Source: an uncultured delta proteobacterium (lineage in GTDB: Bacteria; Myxococcota_A; Polyangia; Polyangiales; Polyangiaceae). From it: a DNA stretch of 64,000 nucleotides. Every line of letters starts with the position of its first letter. Position 1 is the stretch's first letter. The stretch is from positions 1-64,000 of the forward strand of contig CAITIQ010000230.1 in assembly GCA_903892415.1 (NCBI GenBank), given 5' to 3'. This document shows positions 8,055 to 15,786 of this stretch, piece after piece. The notes beneath the pieces were generated by a model. The model was not told the origin of the DNA and ran no database searches. It saw nothing but the letters and a program-made list of their open reading frames with translations. Position numbers and translations under genes: made by a program.

Positions 8055-9896
8055 ATGAGGCGATCAGTCGTTTTTGGGGCGTGGCTGGCTCTTGGACTCG
8101 CTGCTTGTGGAGATGATGCGGGCAGCGGAGCGAGCGCGGGCAACGGTGGCGCGGGCGGCTCCGGCGGTACGGCTGGCTCCGGCGGTGCTCCCGCGTGCAT
8201 CCCTACAGACTGCCCGGACGACCAAGGGGAATGTCGCATTCCGGCCTGTGTGGGCGGGGAGTGCGGCTTCATGGACCGCGCCGAGGGAGCGACTTGCAGC
8301 CTTGGCGTTTGCAACGCCGTGGGCATGTGCGTGGAGTGCGTCGGGCCGGCGGATTGCGACGCAGACCAGCTTTGTGAGGGCAATCAATGCAAGCCGATGC
8401 TTTGCGACAACGGCGTGAAGGATCCCGGCGAGGCCGACGTTGATTGCGGCGGCGGTGGCTGTCCCGCCTGTGAGACCGGCGCCAGCTGCGAGCTTCCCAG
8501 CGAGTGCGTGACGAACCTTTGCGTGGTCGGGCAATGCAGTGATTGCCCCGAATTCGACTGCACCCCGGGCGACTATTGCGAGGCCGGCGTGTGCGTACCG
8601 CAGAAGCTCGGCGGTGAAACGTGCAGCGGTGTCGCCGAGTGCGCGAGCGGTTTCTGCGCCGACGCGGTCTGTTGTGATACGGCCTGCGCTGGCAGCTGCG
8701 CAGCGTGCGACGTGGTGGTCGGTTCGTGTACGGCGATCGCTGCTGGCAGCGATCCGCAAGACGAGTGCGCCGGCGCGGATAGCTGCAACGGCAGCGGTTT
8801 CTGCGCCTGTACGGACAGTCTCGTGAACGGCGATGAGACCGACGTGGATTGTGGTGGCGGGACCTGCAGCGCGTGCCCCGACGGCGCTGGCTGCATCATC
8901 GACGATGACTGCGAGAACCTCTGCGTCAACGGCTCGTGTTTTGGCGCCTGTAACAACGGCCAGCTCGACCTCGGGGAGACGGCAATCGATTGTGGAGGTC
9001 CAACCTGCCAGCCGTGCGTGGATGGCGCCGCGTGCACGCTCCCCTCGGATTGTCAGAGCGGCGTGTGCAACGGCACCTGCAGCGTGCCGAGCTGTGTGGA
9101 CAACGTGCAGAACGGCCTCGAGCCGGCGGTGGATTGTGGTCAGAGTTGCCCGCTCGGCTGTGCGGACAACGAGGCCTGCGGGGACGATGCGGACTGTGAA
9201 AGTCTGGTCTGTACGCTCAACGCTTGTCAGCCGCCGAGCTGCGTGGACGGCCAACTTAACGGCAGTGAAACCGGCACCGACTGCGGCGGCCCGAGCTGCC
9301 CGGATTGCGCCGTTGGGCAAGGTTGCACGCTGAACCAGGACTGCATCAGCTCGAGTTGCATCAACAGCGTTTGCGCTTGTTCGCCCGACCTGCAACCGAG
9401 CAACGACGGCAGCGGCGTCAATGGGGCCGTTGGGCTTCCCAGCTTGGTGATGAGCGAGATCGATCCCGGCGCTTACATCGAGCTCTTCAACACGACCAAC
9501 AGCCCGATCGCCCTCGCGAACACCAACGAGTGGCTATGTTCGCCCTTCGTCTACGACAAGCTCTCCACCTTGGCGCCCAACGTCACGGTTCCGGCGCGTG
9601 GGTACGCTGTGATCCCGTGGCCCGCCGGCTTTACGGATCCCTCGAATTCCGGCGGGGAAATGATGCTGTACAGCAGCGCTTCCTTCGGGACGAACACCGA
9701 CATTCTCGACTTCATCTGCTGGGGCACGTACGTCAATACGCGCAAATTCCAGGCTGAAGCTGTTGGAAAGTGGCAAGGCCCGTGCGACTCGGTGCTCAGC
9801 AGCGGCGTGATTCAGCGCAACGTCAGCAGCGCCGGTATCACCGCGGCCCACTACAATACGGCGCTGCCGCCAACGCCTATGAACTGCGCCCCCTGA
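8055..9896 (+). CDS. Cys-rich repeat lipoprotein with C-terminal lamin-tail-like domain
   Basis: 613 residues. The N-terminus MRRSVVFGAWLALGLAAC is a lipoprotein signal (Cys18), followed by a Gly/Ser linker of the type common in myxobacterial surface lipoproteins. The middle carries five copies of a unit with the pattern E-x-x-V/I/T-DCG, CPxC, GxxC, DC, then two more Cys, likely disulfide-bonded modules. The last 150 residues (from VMSEIDPGAYIELFNTT) resemble the lamin-tail immunoglobulin-like domain found in many secreted bacterial proteins. A cell-surface role is likely; no catalytic motif is visible. The next gene begins seven bases after the stop, so it heads an apparent operon with the rhodanese and two secreted proteins. 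Confidence 0.85.
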   Translation: MRRSVVFGAWLALGLAACGDDAGSGASAGNGGAGGSGGTAGSGGAPACIPTDCPDDQGECRIPACVGGECGFMDRAEGATCSLGVCNAVGMCVECVGPADCDADQLCEGNQCKPMLCDNGVKDPGEADVDCGGGGCPACETGASCELPSECVTNLCVVGQCSDCPEFDCTPGDYCEAGVCVPQKLGGETCSGVAECASGFCADAVCCDTACAGSCAACDVVVGSCTAIAAGSDPQDECAGADSCNGSGFCACTDSLVNGDETDVDCGGGTCSACPDGAGCIIDDDCENLCVNGSCFGACNNGQLDLGETAIDCGGPTCQPCVDGAACTLPSDCQSGVCNGTCSVPSCVDNVQNGLEPAVDCGQSCPLGCADNEACGDDADCESLVCTLNACQPPSCVDGQLNGSETGTDCGGPSCPDCAVGQGCTLNQDCISSSCINSVCACSPDLQPSNDGSGVNGAVGLPSLVMSEIDPGAYIELFNTTNSPIALANTNEWLCSPFVYDKLSTLAPNVTVPARGYAVIPWPAGFTDPSNSGGEMMLYSSASFGTNTDILDFICWGTYVNTRKFQAEAVGKWQGPCDSVLSSGVIQRNVSSAGITAAHYNTALPPTPMNCAP

Positions 9897-9903
9897 GTTC
9901 CCG

Positions 9904-10260
9904 ATGACCTTGCAAAACCTTCTGTTGGCGGTGGTCGGCGTGCTTTTGGTGTGGACGTTGGCGCGTTCGCTGCTCGGCAAGGTCGCGCCGGAGCGTGCAC
10001 GTGAAATGGTGAAGGCGGGGGCCAAGCTCGTCGATGTGCGCTCGAAGGGCGAGCACGCCGGCGGTCACATCGCAGGCTCGCTCAACATCCCTGTGGATCA
10101 GCTGGCCGCGCGCCTCGAGGAGCTCGAGCCGAAGGACCAACCGATCGTCGTCTATTGCGCCAGCGGCATGCGCTCGGCGGGGGCCGCGCGGCTGTTGAGG
10201 TCGCGCGGCTTCAGCGCCGTGGTCGATCTCGGGGGTATGAGTCGCTGGGGAGCTGAATGA
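9904..10260 (+). CDS. Membrane-anchored rhodanese-like protein
   Basis: 118 residues. One N-terminal membrane segment (LLLAVVGVLLVWTLA) precedes a single rhodanese domain. LVDVRSKGEHAGGHIAGSLNIP is the usual opening, and the active-site loop is CASGMRS, with the Cys in the expected place at about residue 84, so it can carry a persulfide in principle. Similar single-domain anchored rhodaneses act in sulfur transfer or detoxification. The reading frame ends in ATGA, shared with the start of the next gene, which implies translational coupling. Confidence 0.92.
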   Translation: MTLQNLLLAVVGVLLVWTLARSLLGKVAPERAREMVKAGAKLVDVRSKGEHAGGHIAGSLNIPVDQLAARLEELEPKDQPIVVYCASGMRSAGAARLLRSRGFSAVVDLGGMSRWGAE

Positions 10261-11063
10261 CGAAGTTGGGGCGCGCGTTCGTGGGGGCGCTGTTGCTCGC
10301 GCAGCTGCGCTGTAGTGACGTGCGCGTTGAAGACGGGGCGGGAGGCGAAGAGCAAGGCGCAGCTGCCGTTGACGGTGGAGGTGGCGCGGCGGTGGGTGCT
10401 GCTTCGGTCGTTGGCGGCAGTGGCGGGGAGGAAAGCGGAGCCGGCGGCAGTGCGGGGGCCGGCGGCATGACGCAGCCTGTACTCCCGCCGATTCCGCCTT
10501 GTTTCCCGGATGGGGTGGACGACTTCTCCGATGCTTCCGCTTCCACCGCTATGTGGCTTGCTTCCAACGTCAGCTTCGTCAGCGGTGCAGCTGTGCTTGG
10601 CGCTGATAACGCCGATTTTGCGCTGCTGCAGAGCCAAGCCGTGCTTCCGGCGCAGTGCTTCGTCTCGTTCGAGTTTGGCGCGCTCGAGCCAGATGGGCCC
10701 TTCGACCTCTACGTGCTGCTGAAGCCGAGCAACGGTCCCAACAAGAATCTGGACGACGTTGATCTCAACGTTAGCGACGAGCAGGTTCGGCTATACGCGC
10801 GGCCCGACGGCCCGCACGGAGAATCCCAGCCGAGCGTTGGTACCCGCGCGCTTCTAATCGTCGAGGGCTTCGACGTTCGCGCGTACCAGAGCAATCTCGC
10901 GGGCGACGCTTGGTTGTTCGTGACCAGCCTGAAGCTGCCGTACTCCTTCGCAGAAGGTGAAACCGAGCTTCAGATCGTCCGCTATGACGGGCTCCCAGCC
11001 TTCTGGGTGGACGACGCCTCGGTCCTGCCGGACAGCCTCCTCCTTACCTTTCCCGGCCCATGA
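10257..11063 (+). CDS. Secreted or lipid-anchored protein of unknown function
   Basis: 268 residues, starting in the ATGA overlap with the rhodanese gene. The N-terminus has a hydrophobic segment, LGRAFVGALLLAQLRC. The Cys at 19 could be lipidated, but the preceding residues are a poor lipobox. A Gly-rich linker (about 25-75) follows, then a globular domain beginning CFPDGVDDFSDA with alternating strand-like sequence, reminiscent of carbohydrate-binding or concanavalin-like beta sandwiches (FDLYVLLKPSN, QLQIVRYDG-type strands). That resemblance is weak. The end overlaps the next start by ATGA. Function unknown; a surface location is inferred. Confidence 0.75.
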   Translation: MTKLGRAFVGALLLAQLRCSDVRVEDGAGGEEQGAAAVDGGGGAAVGAASVVGGSGGEESGAGGSAGAGGMTQPVLPPIPPCFPDGVDDFSDASASTAMWLASNVSFVSGAAVLGADNADFALLQSQAVLPAQCFVSFEFGALEPDGPFDLYVLLKPSNGPNKNLDDVDLNVSDEQVRLYARPDGPHGESQPSVGTRALLIVEGFDVRAYQSNLAGDAWLFVTSLKLPYSFAEGETELQIVRYDGLPAFWVDDASVLPDSLLLTFPGP

Positions 11064-11857
11064 ACAAGCACGCGCTCGAGCTCGTCTGCTGCGCTCTTTG
11101 GGGCTGTTCTCCGGCTGGCGCGCCACCGAGTGAGACCGTCGACGTCTCGCTACCGAGCACAGTCGCGAGCGCGAGCCACACGGCCGATTCGAACGCCCGT
11201 CCGCCCGCCGCGGGAGCCGCCGCGGTGGAGGCGTGCGTGGCGGCGATCGAGAGCAGCTTGCCCTTCGACCCGGCTCCGGGAGACAGCTTCAAACGCGTCG
11301 CCCGAGCCTGTCAGAGCCTTTATTCGGAGACAGGCTGCAGCCGAGCCTGGGCGCTCGCGGCCGCCGATGAAACAGGCCCGGCCGACCGCCTGCGCATCCT
11401 CACCGACGGCTGCCGTGCGGCCTACTGTCCGAGTCTCGGGGCCGGCCTCGACGCCTGCGTCGAGTCGTGGTGGAGCGCGGCCGAGTTCGAAGAACGAGCG
11501 CGCGCTTGGTTCGAGTTGAATGAGGTCATCCGGCGCAAGGAGCTCACGCCAGCGCAATTGCAGCAGCTGAAGAGCGCCGAAGCGAAGGCACGTCAGCGTC
11601 GCGTCGAGGCCGTCGATATCGAGTTGCCGCCGCCGCCTACTTCGCAGCCGGTCTCGGTCGAGCTCGACGCCGCCGGCATGGTCTCGGCCGATGGCAAAAA
11701 GCTTCCGCTGGCCGAGCTGAGTAAACTGCTCGGGCCAGCGCGCAACGCCGAACTCGTGGTGGTGGTGGAGAAGGCGACGCCGATGCCGATCGTCGTGCAG
11801 TTCATGGACGCCGCCAAAGCCGCCGGCTTCAGCAAGATCAGCATGTCGGTGCGCTAG
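11060..11857 (+). CDS. Lipoprotein-like protein with C-terminal ExbD/TolR-type domain
   Basis: 265 residues, starting in an ATGA overlap. The N-terminus MNKHALELVCCALWGC is a short hydrophobic stretch with Cys at the expected lipidation position. The middle has Cys-containing helices (residues 55-150) and a charged helix. The last 70 residues look like the periplasmic domain of ExbD/TolR: PVSVELDAAGMVSADGK, then PLAELSKLL, then ELVVVVEKATPMPIVVQFMDAAKAAGF. In true ExbD proteins this domain follows an N-terminal membrane helix bearing a proton-path Asp; here that helix is absent, so this is not a motor subunit. It is followed by a hairpin at 11861-11885. Confidence 0.72.
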   Translation: MNKHALELVCCALWGCSPAGAPPSETVDVSLPSTVASASHTADSNARPPAAGAAAVEACVAAIESSLPFDPAPGDSFKRVARACQSLYSETGCSRAWALAAADETGPADRLRILTDGCRAAYCPSLGAGLDACVESWWSAAEFEERARAWFELNEVIRRKELTPAQLQQLKSAEAKARQRRVEAVDIELPPPPTSQPVSVELDAAGMVSADGKKLPLAELSKLLGPARNAELVVVVEKATPMPIVVQFMDAAKAAGFSKISMSVR

Positions 11858-11860
11858 GCG

Positions 11861-11885
11861 CCGCGAGATTGAGCGCATCTCGCGG
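11861..11885. terminator. Bidirectional terminator-like hairpin
   Basis: A perfect 9-bp inverted repeat, CCGCGAGAT and ATCTCGCGG, with a 7-base loop. It lies between the stop of the plus-strand gene at 11857 and the stop of the minus-strand gene at 11900. There is no T run, so it may only act as an mRNA 3' end stabiliser. Confidence 0.5.
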
Positions 11886-11899
11886 GCAGCGCTAGGGGT

Positions 11900-13447
11900 T
11901 CAGCCGAGCAACGCTTCGAGCAAGGGACGGTCGCCTTGCAGAGCGACGCGGTGCGAATAGAAGGACAGCCCGCGCAGGCCGCCCAGCTCTTCACCGCCGC
12001 CTGCGCGGCCCGGTCCACCGTGAATCGAATGCGGCAAAACCGTGCCCGGGCCCACCGTCTGTTCGGCGATCTTTGCGTTGGTGATCACCAAGCGGCCGTG
12101 CGCCGAGGCCATACCCAAAGCGAGCTCTCCGGCCGTGCGACGATCATCGGTGTAGATCGACGAGACCAGCGCGCCGCCGCCTTTGCGCACGCCCTCCACG
12201 GCAGCCTCGTTGCCCTCGTAGCCGAGCACCGAGCCGCACGGACCAAACACCTCATGGGCGTGAACAGCGTTCTCCCGTGCCGCGTCGTTCGAGAAGAACA
12301 ACGTGGGTTGCACGAAGAAGCCTTTGCCGGCCGGCGCACCGAGCGGTTGAAACGGGTCCGCGCCGATGGCGTAGCTCGACTCGGCGGCCAGCCGCTCGAT
12401 GCCAGCGCGCACGTCGGCGAGCTGGGTGGAGGTCGCTAAAGGGCCCATGGTGACCGAGTCTTCGGTCGGGTTACCGACCACGATCTCGCGCAGCCGTTCG
12501 ACCAGCGCGTCGGTGGCGTCGCTCAGGCGATCCTTGGGTACGAAGATGCGACGAATCGCGGTGCACTTCTGCCCGGCCTTCTGCGTGATATCGCGCGAGA
12601 CGTCGCGGATGAAGGCGTTCCAGGTATCGCTGCCGAGCTCCACGTCGGCGCCGAGCACCGCGGCGTTGAGGCTGTCTGCCTCGATGTTGAGCCGCAGCGA
12701 GCCGGAGACCACCGAGGGCAGGGCGCGCAACATCGCCGCTGTCTTGCTGCCGCCGGTGAAGGAGATCACGTCTTCGCCCGAGACGAAGTCGGTGAGGTTG
12801 CCCGCCGGCCCGTTGAGCAGGCTGATGGCCCCCTTCGGCGCGAGGTTCTGCTCGGCGATTAGCTCCACGATGCGGGTGGCGACGAGCGCGGTGCTGGTGG
12901 CCGGCTTGATCAAGATCGGCATGCCGGCGAGCAGGGCGCAGGCGGCCTTCTCCCCGATGCCCCAGGCCGGGAAGTTGAAGGCGTTGATCAGTAGCGCCAC
13001 TCCGCGTCGCGGTACCAGCGCGTGTTGCCCGACGAAGCGCGGACCACGCGAAAGTTGCGCGCTCTCGCCCTCGACCAGCACCCGCTTGGCGCCGAGCTCT
13101 TTGCCAAGGCCAGCGTAATAAGCGAGCGTGCCGCTGGCGCCGTCGATATCGAATTTAGCGTCACCGCGGGTGTTCCCGCCGTTCTTCATCGCCAGCTCGA
13201 TCAGCGCCTCGCGCTCCTTGTGCAGCGCCCGGCTGATGGCGAGCAGCACCTCGGCGCGCTCGGCGAAGGTCAACGCGCGCAGCTCTTTGCCGCCGGTCTC
13301 CCGCGCAAAGTGGAAAGCCCGCCCGAGGTCGAGCCCCTCCGAGGAGATCTCGGCGACGGCCTCCTCCGTCGCTGGATTGAGCAGCGTTTGCTTCTTGCCT
13401 TGTCCGACGAACCACGAGCCCGACGCATAGCTTCCGAGAACCTGCAT
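11900..13447 (-). CDS. Aldehyde dehydrogenase of the PaaZ/BoxD type (3,4-dehydroadipyl-CoA semialdehyde dehydrogenase-like)
   Basis: 515 residues, the length of BoxD and of the dehydrogenase half of PaaZ. It has the ALDH fold with the general-base region in NIEADSLNA and the catalytic Cys in AGQKCTAIRRIFVP, plus family-typical LINAFNFPAWG and a C-terminal HGGPGRAGGGEELGG. In the benzoyl-CoA epoxidation (box) and phenylacetate pathways such enzymes oxidise CoA-bound semialdehydes with NADP+. No other box or paa genes are in the window, so the substrate assignment is by similarity only. It is transcribed away from the TolC-type gene and ends at the convergent hairpin. Confidence 0.85.
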   Translation of the reverse strand: MQVLGSYASGSWFVGQGKKQTLLNPATEEAVAEISSEGLDLGRAFHFARETGGKELRALTFAERAEVLLAISRALHKEREALIELAMKNGGNTRGDAKFDIDGASGTLAYYAGLGKELGAKRVLVEGESAQLSRGPRFVGQHALVPRRGVALLINAFNFPAWGIGEKAACALLAGMPILIKPATSTALVATRIVELIAEQNLAPKGAISLLNGPAGNLTDFVSGEDVISFTGGSKTAAMLRALPSVVSGSLRLNIEADSLNAAVLGADVELGSDTWNAFIRDVSRDITQKAGQKCTAIRRIFVPKDRLSDATDALVERLREIVVGNPTEDSVTMGPLATSTQLADVRAGIERLAAESSYAIGADPFQPLGAPAGKGFFVQPTLFFSNDAARENAVHAHEVFGPCGSVLGYEGNEAAVEGVRKGGGALVSSIYTDDRRTAGELALGMASAHGRLVITNAKIAEQTVGPGTVLPHSIHGGPGRAGGGEELGGLRGLSFYSHRVALQGDRPLLEALLG

Positions 13448-13486
13448 GGCGCTCTCTTAATCGATCTCGGGCCCGCGGTAGAGGGG

Positions 13487-14968
13487 CTACGTCGCGCAAT
13501 TGCGAGCCGCGATCAGCGCCGTGATCTTGGCGCGCACGAGCTCCAGTTCGCGCACCGTGAGGGTGAGCTCGGTTTCGCGCAATCGGCGGGAGGCCTCCAC
13601 AAGCTCGAAGCTGGTGATGCCGGGCGCGCCCTCGTCGAAGGCGCGCTGCGTCAGCTCCTCGGTGCGCTTGGCCAAGTCACGCGTGGCTTTGGCGATGTCC
13701 ATCGACTCTTGCGCGACTGTGACGCCGCGTTCGGCCTGTACGACCTCGATCGTCGCCGAGCGCGTGGTGCCATCGATGCGCTCGGAGGCTTGCTGCACCG
13801 CGGCCTCGGCCACCGCCTTGGCGCCGTAACGCGCACCGCCGTCCCAGATCGGAATCGTAAGTACCCCTTGGACGCTCCAACTGGCGTGACCTGCGCCAAG
13901 GATGCGCTCGCTCGAGTAGTTGAAGACCGAGGTGAGGTCGGCGGTGGGCGAATAAAGCAAATCGGCGTCGGTGAGAGCGCGCTCCGCGATGGCCTTTTGC
14001 TTGGCTAGCAGCTTGAGATCGGCGCGGTCGATCAGATCGCCCTTTTCACAAATCCGCCCCAGCGTTTCTTGGATCTCGTCGATCGAGATATCGGGCGAGA
14101 CGCCATAGCTCTTGGTCGTACCAAGGGCGAGCCCCAGCCGTTCACGGGCGCGCATCAAGGTCTCGTCGCCGGTGATGATGGTCGAGCGCGCCGAAACCAG
14201 GTCCTGCTCGAAGCGCAACAGGTCGAGATCGGTCCCGGCGCCGAGCTCTTTGCGCCGGTTTTGTAAGCGCAGCCGCTCGACCGCCGCAGTCAACCCGATG
14301 CGGTTGACCTCAGCGATGCGCTCGGCGGTCACCACGCTGACGATGGCATCGGCGACGGCCGCCACCAGCACGCGTTTGCGGGCCTCGATGCTCAGCTCAG
14401 CCGCCTCGACCTGCGCGTCGGCGGTGCCGATGGCCCACCAAACGCGCGGTGCGAGCAACGGTTGGCGCAAGCTCACCGAAAAGTTGGCGACGGGCGAGAG
14501 GGGGAGGGTGATGGTCTCGAGCGCGCCGGTGTCCGGGTTGATGTTGGGTAGGTCGGCGCGGATCAAGGCGAAGTTGACCGTTCCAGCCGCCGAGACGACG
14601 GGCAGGGTCCCAGCCAACGTTTGTCGCCGTGCCCCGCGCAAACGCGTGACCTCGAGTAGCGCCACCGAGTAGTCAGGGTCCTCGGCCGAGGCCAGCTGCA
14701 ACGCTTGTTGCCAGTTGCTGAGGACCTCGGCGGGCGGGGGAGGTGGTGCTAGCGCTGGATCGAGCAGAGGCGCGGCATCGGCCGGGGGCGTCGCGGTGGC
14801 CGGAGCAACGGGAGCGGTCGGCGCGGGCGTGGCGGCCGGAGCAGGGGTTGCGGCGCGTGGGGGCGCTTTGGTTTGAGCAGCGGCCACCTGCGCGCTGGCT
14901 GCGCTGAGTATGATGGCCGATAGTGCCAGAGCCCTGCGAGCGCTCCGAGCGGTGCTGCTTTTGATCAT
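13487..14968 (-). CDS. TolC-family outer-membrane efflux protein
   Basis: 493 residues from the ATG at 14968; a TTG at 15019 would fuse extra non-signal sequence and overlap the preceding stop. There is a signal peptide (ALSAIILSAASAQVAAA), then an Ala/Pro-rich linker (about 35-75). The body is two related halves of long amphipathic helices and short strands, e.g. NWQQALQLASAEDPDY at the start and VVQAERGVTVAQESM late. These are characteristic of the TolC/OEP channel that forms trimeric ducts for RND or ABC exporters or type I secretion. No pump genes are adjacent. It lies just downstream of a TPR protein on the same strand. Confidence 0.86.
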   Translation of the reverse strand: MIKSSTARSARRALALSAIILSAASAQVAAAQTKAPPRAATPAPAATPAPTAPVAPATATPPADAAPLLDPALAPPPPPAEVLSNWQQALQLASAEDPDYSVALLEVTRLRGARRQTLAGTLPVVSAAGTVNFALIRADLPNINPDTGALETITLPLSPVANFSVSLRQPLLAPRVWWAIGTADAQVEAAELSIEARKRVLVAAVADAIVSVVTAERIAEVNRIGLTAAVERLRLQNRRKELGAGTDLDLLRFEQDLVSARSTIITGDETLMRARERLGLALGTTKSYGVSPDISIDEIQETLGRICEKGDLIDRADLKLLAKQKAIAERALTDADLLYSPTADLTSVFNYSSERILGAGHASWSVQGVLTIPIWDGGARYGAKAVAEAAVQQASERIDGTTRSATIEVVQAERGVTVAQESMDIAKATRDLAKRTEELTQRAFDEGAPGITSFELVEASRRLRETELTLTVRELELVRAKITALIAARNCAT

Positions 14969-15015
14969 GCTGCGGTTTGAAACGGGCTTGAGGCGAACGC
15001 AACCCGTTTGAACGG

Positions 15016-15687
15016 TCAATCCGGCTTCGGCGTGGTGCGCTCACGACGTGCTTCGCGCGTGAGCCAACTCAGGAACTCACGTTGGTCCGGCCGCAAGCCA
15101 CGCCTACCGTTGAGTGTTGCCTCGACCAGCGCCAACCCCTCGCAAGCTCGGCCCACCTGCGCCAGTGCGTGGGCGTAGCTCATGGTTGTATCTGCGCAGC
15201 CACGGTCGGCCTCGAAGGCCTGCTTTAGCAGCGGCAAGGCACGTGCCGGCGCGCGCTCGTAAACGTCGACCAGGTGGCCAAGGTTGTGCGCGTAGCGAGG
15301 TTGGTTGGGCGAAAGGGCGAGCGCTTTGCTGTAGCAGGTGACGGCGAAGCCACAATTGCCGAGCAGAGACTGCGCAAGCCCGAGCGCCGCCCAGGCCGAG
15401 TGTTCCTTCGGCGACTCCGAGAGCAGTTGTCGCGCCAGCAGCGAGGCTCGCCATGGATCGCTCTCGGCGCTGCGCAGGGCTAGCTCGCGCAGCGCGAAGC
15501 GCCAAGCCTCCGAGCCCCATTCAGCGGCGTCGGCGATCCCTTGAAGCGCCGGCACCAAGTATTGATTCGACTCGCCGGCCCAGATCGCCCGCTCGACCGA
15601 ACGAACGCGCTCTTGCACCTGCCGCAAGCGTTCCCGGCGCGCTGCCCCTGGATGCAGGGTCACCCTCGGGAAGAAATCGCGCGACAT
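15016..15687 (-). CDS. TPR-repeat protein
   Basis: 223 residues. It contains several tetratricopeptide-like helix pairs, e.g. AWAALGLAQSLLGNCGFAVT, YSKALALSPNQPRYAHNLG and YAHALAQVGRACEGLALVE. No signal peptide or transmembrane helix is present, so it is probably a cytoplasmic protein-protein adaptor. The stop is 48 bases from the chosen start of the TolC-type gene; co-transcription is likely. The partner is unknown. Confidence 0.8.
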   Translation of the reverse strand: MSRDFFPRVTLHPGAARRERLRQVQERVRSVERAIWAGESNQYLVPALQGIADAAEWGSEAWRFALRELALRSAESDPWRASLLARQLLSESPKEHSAWAALGLAQSLLGNCGFAVTCYSKALALSPNQPRYAHNLGHLVDVYERAPARALPLLKQAFEADRGCADTTMSYAHALAQVGRACEGLALVEATLNGRRGLRPDQREFLSWLTREARRERTTPKPD

Positions 15688-15786
15688 CTATTCTTGATAA
15701 CGGCCCAAGCGCGACCAAGCCAAGGAATTTCCACCGAACGAACGCGTGGGCGCTCGCTTCGATCCGAGGCTTGGTCTGGAGCGGGC

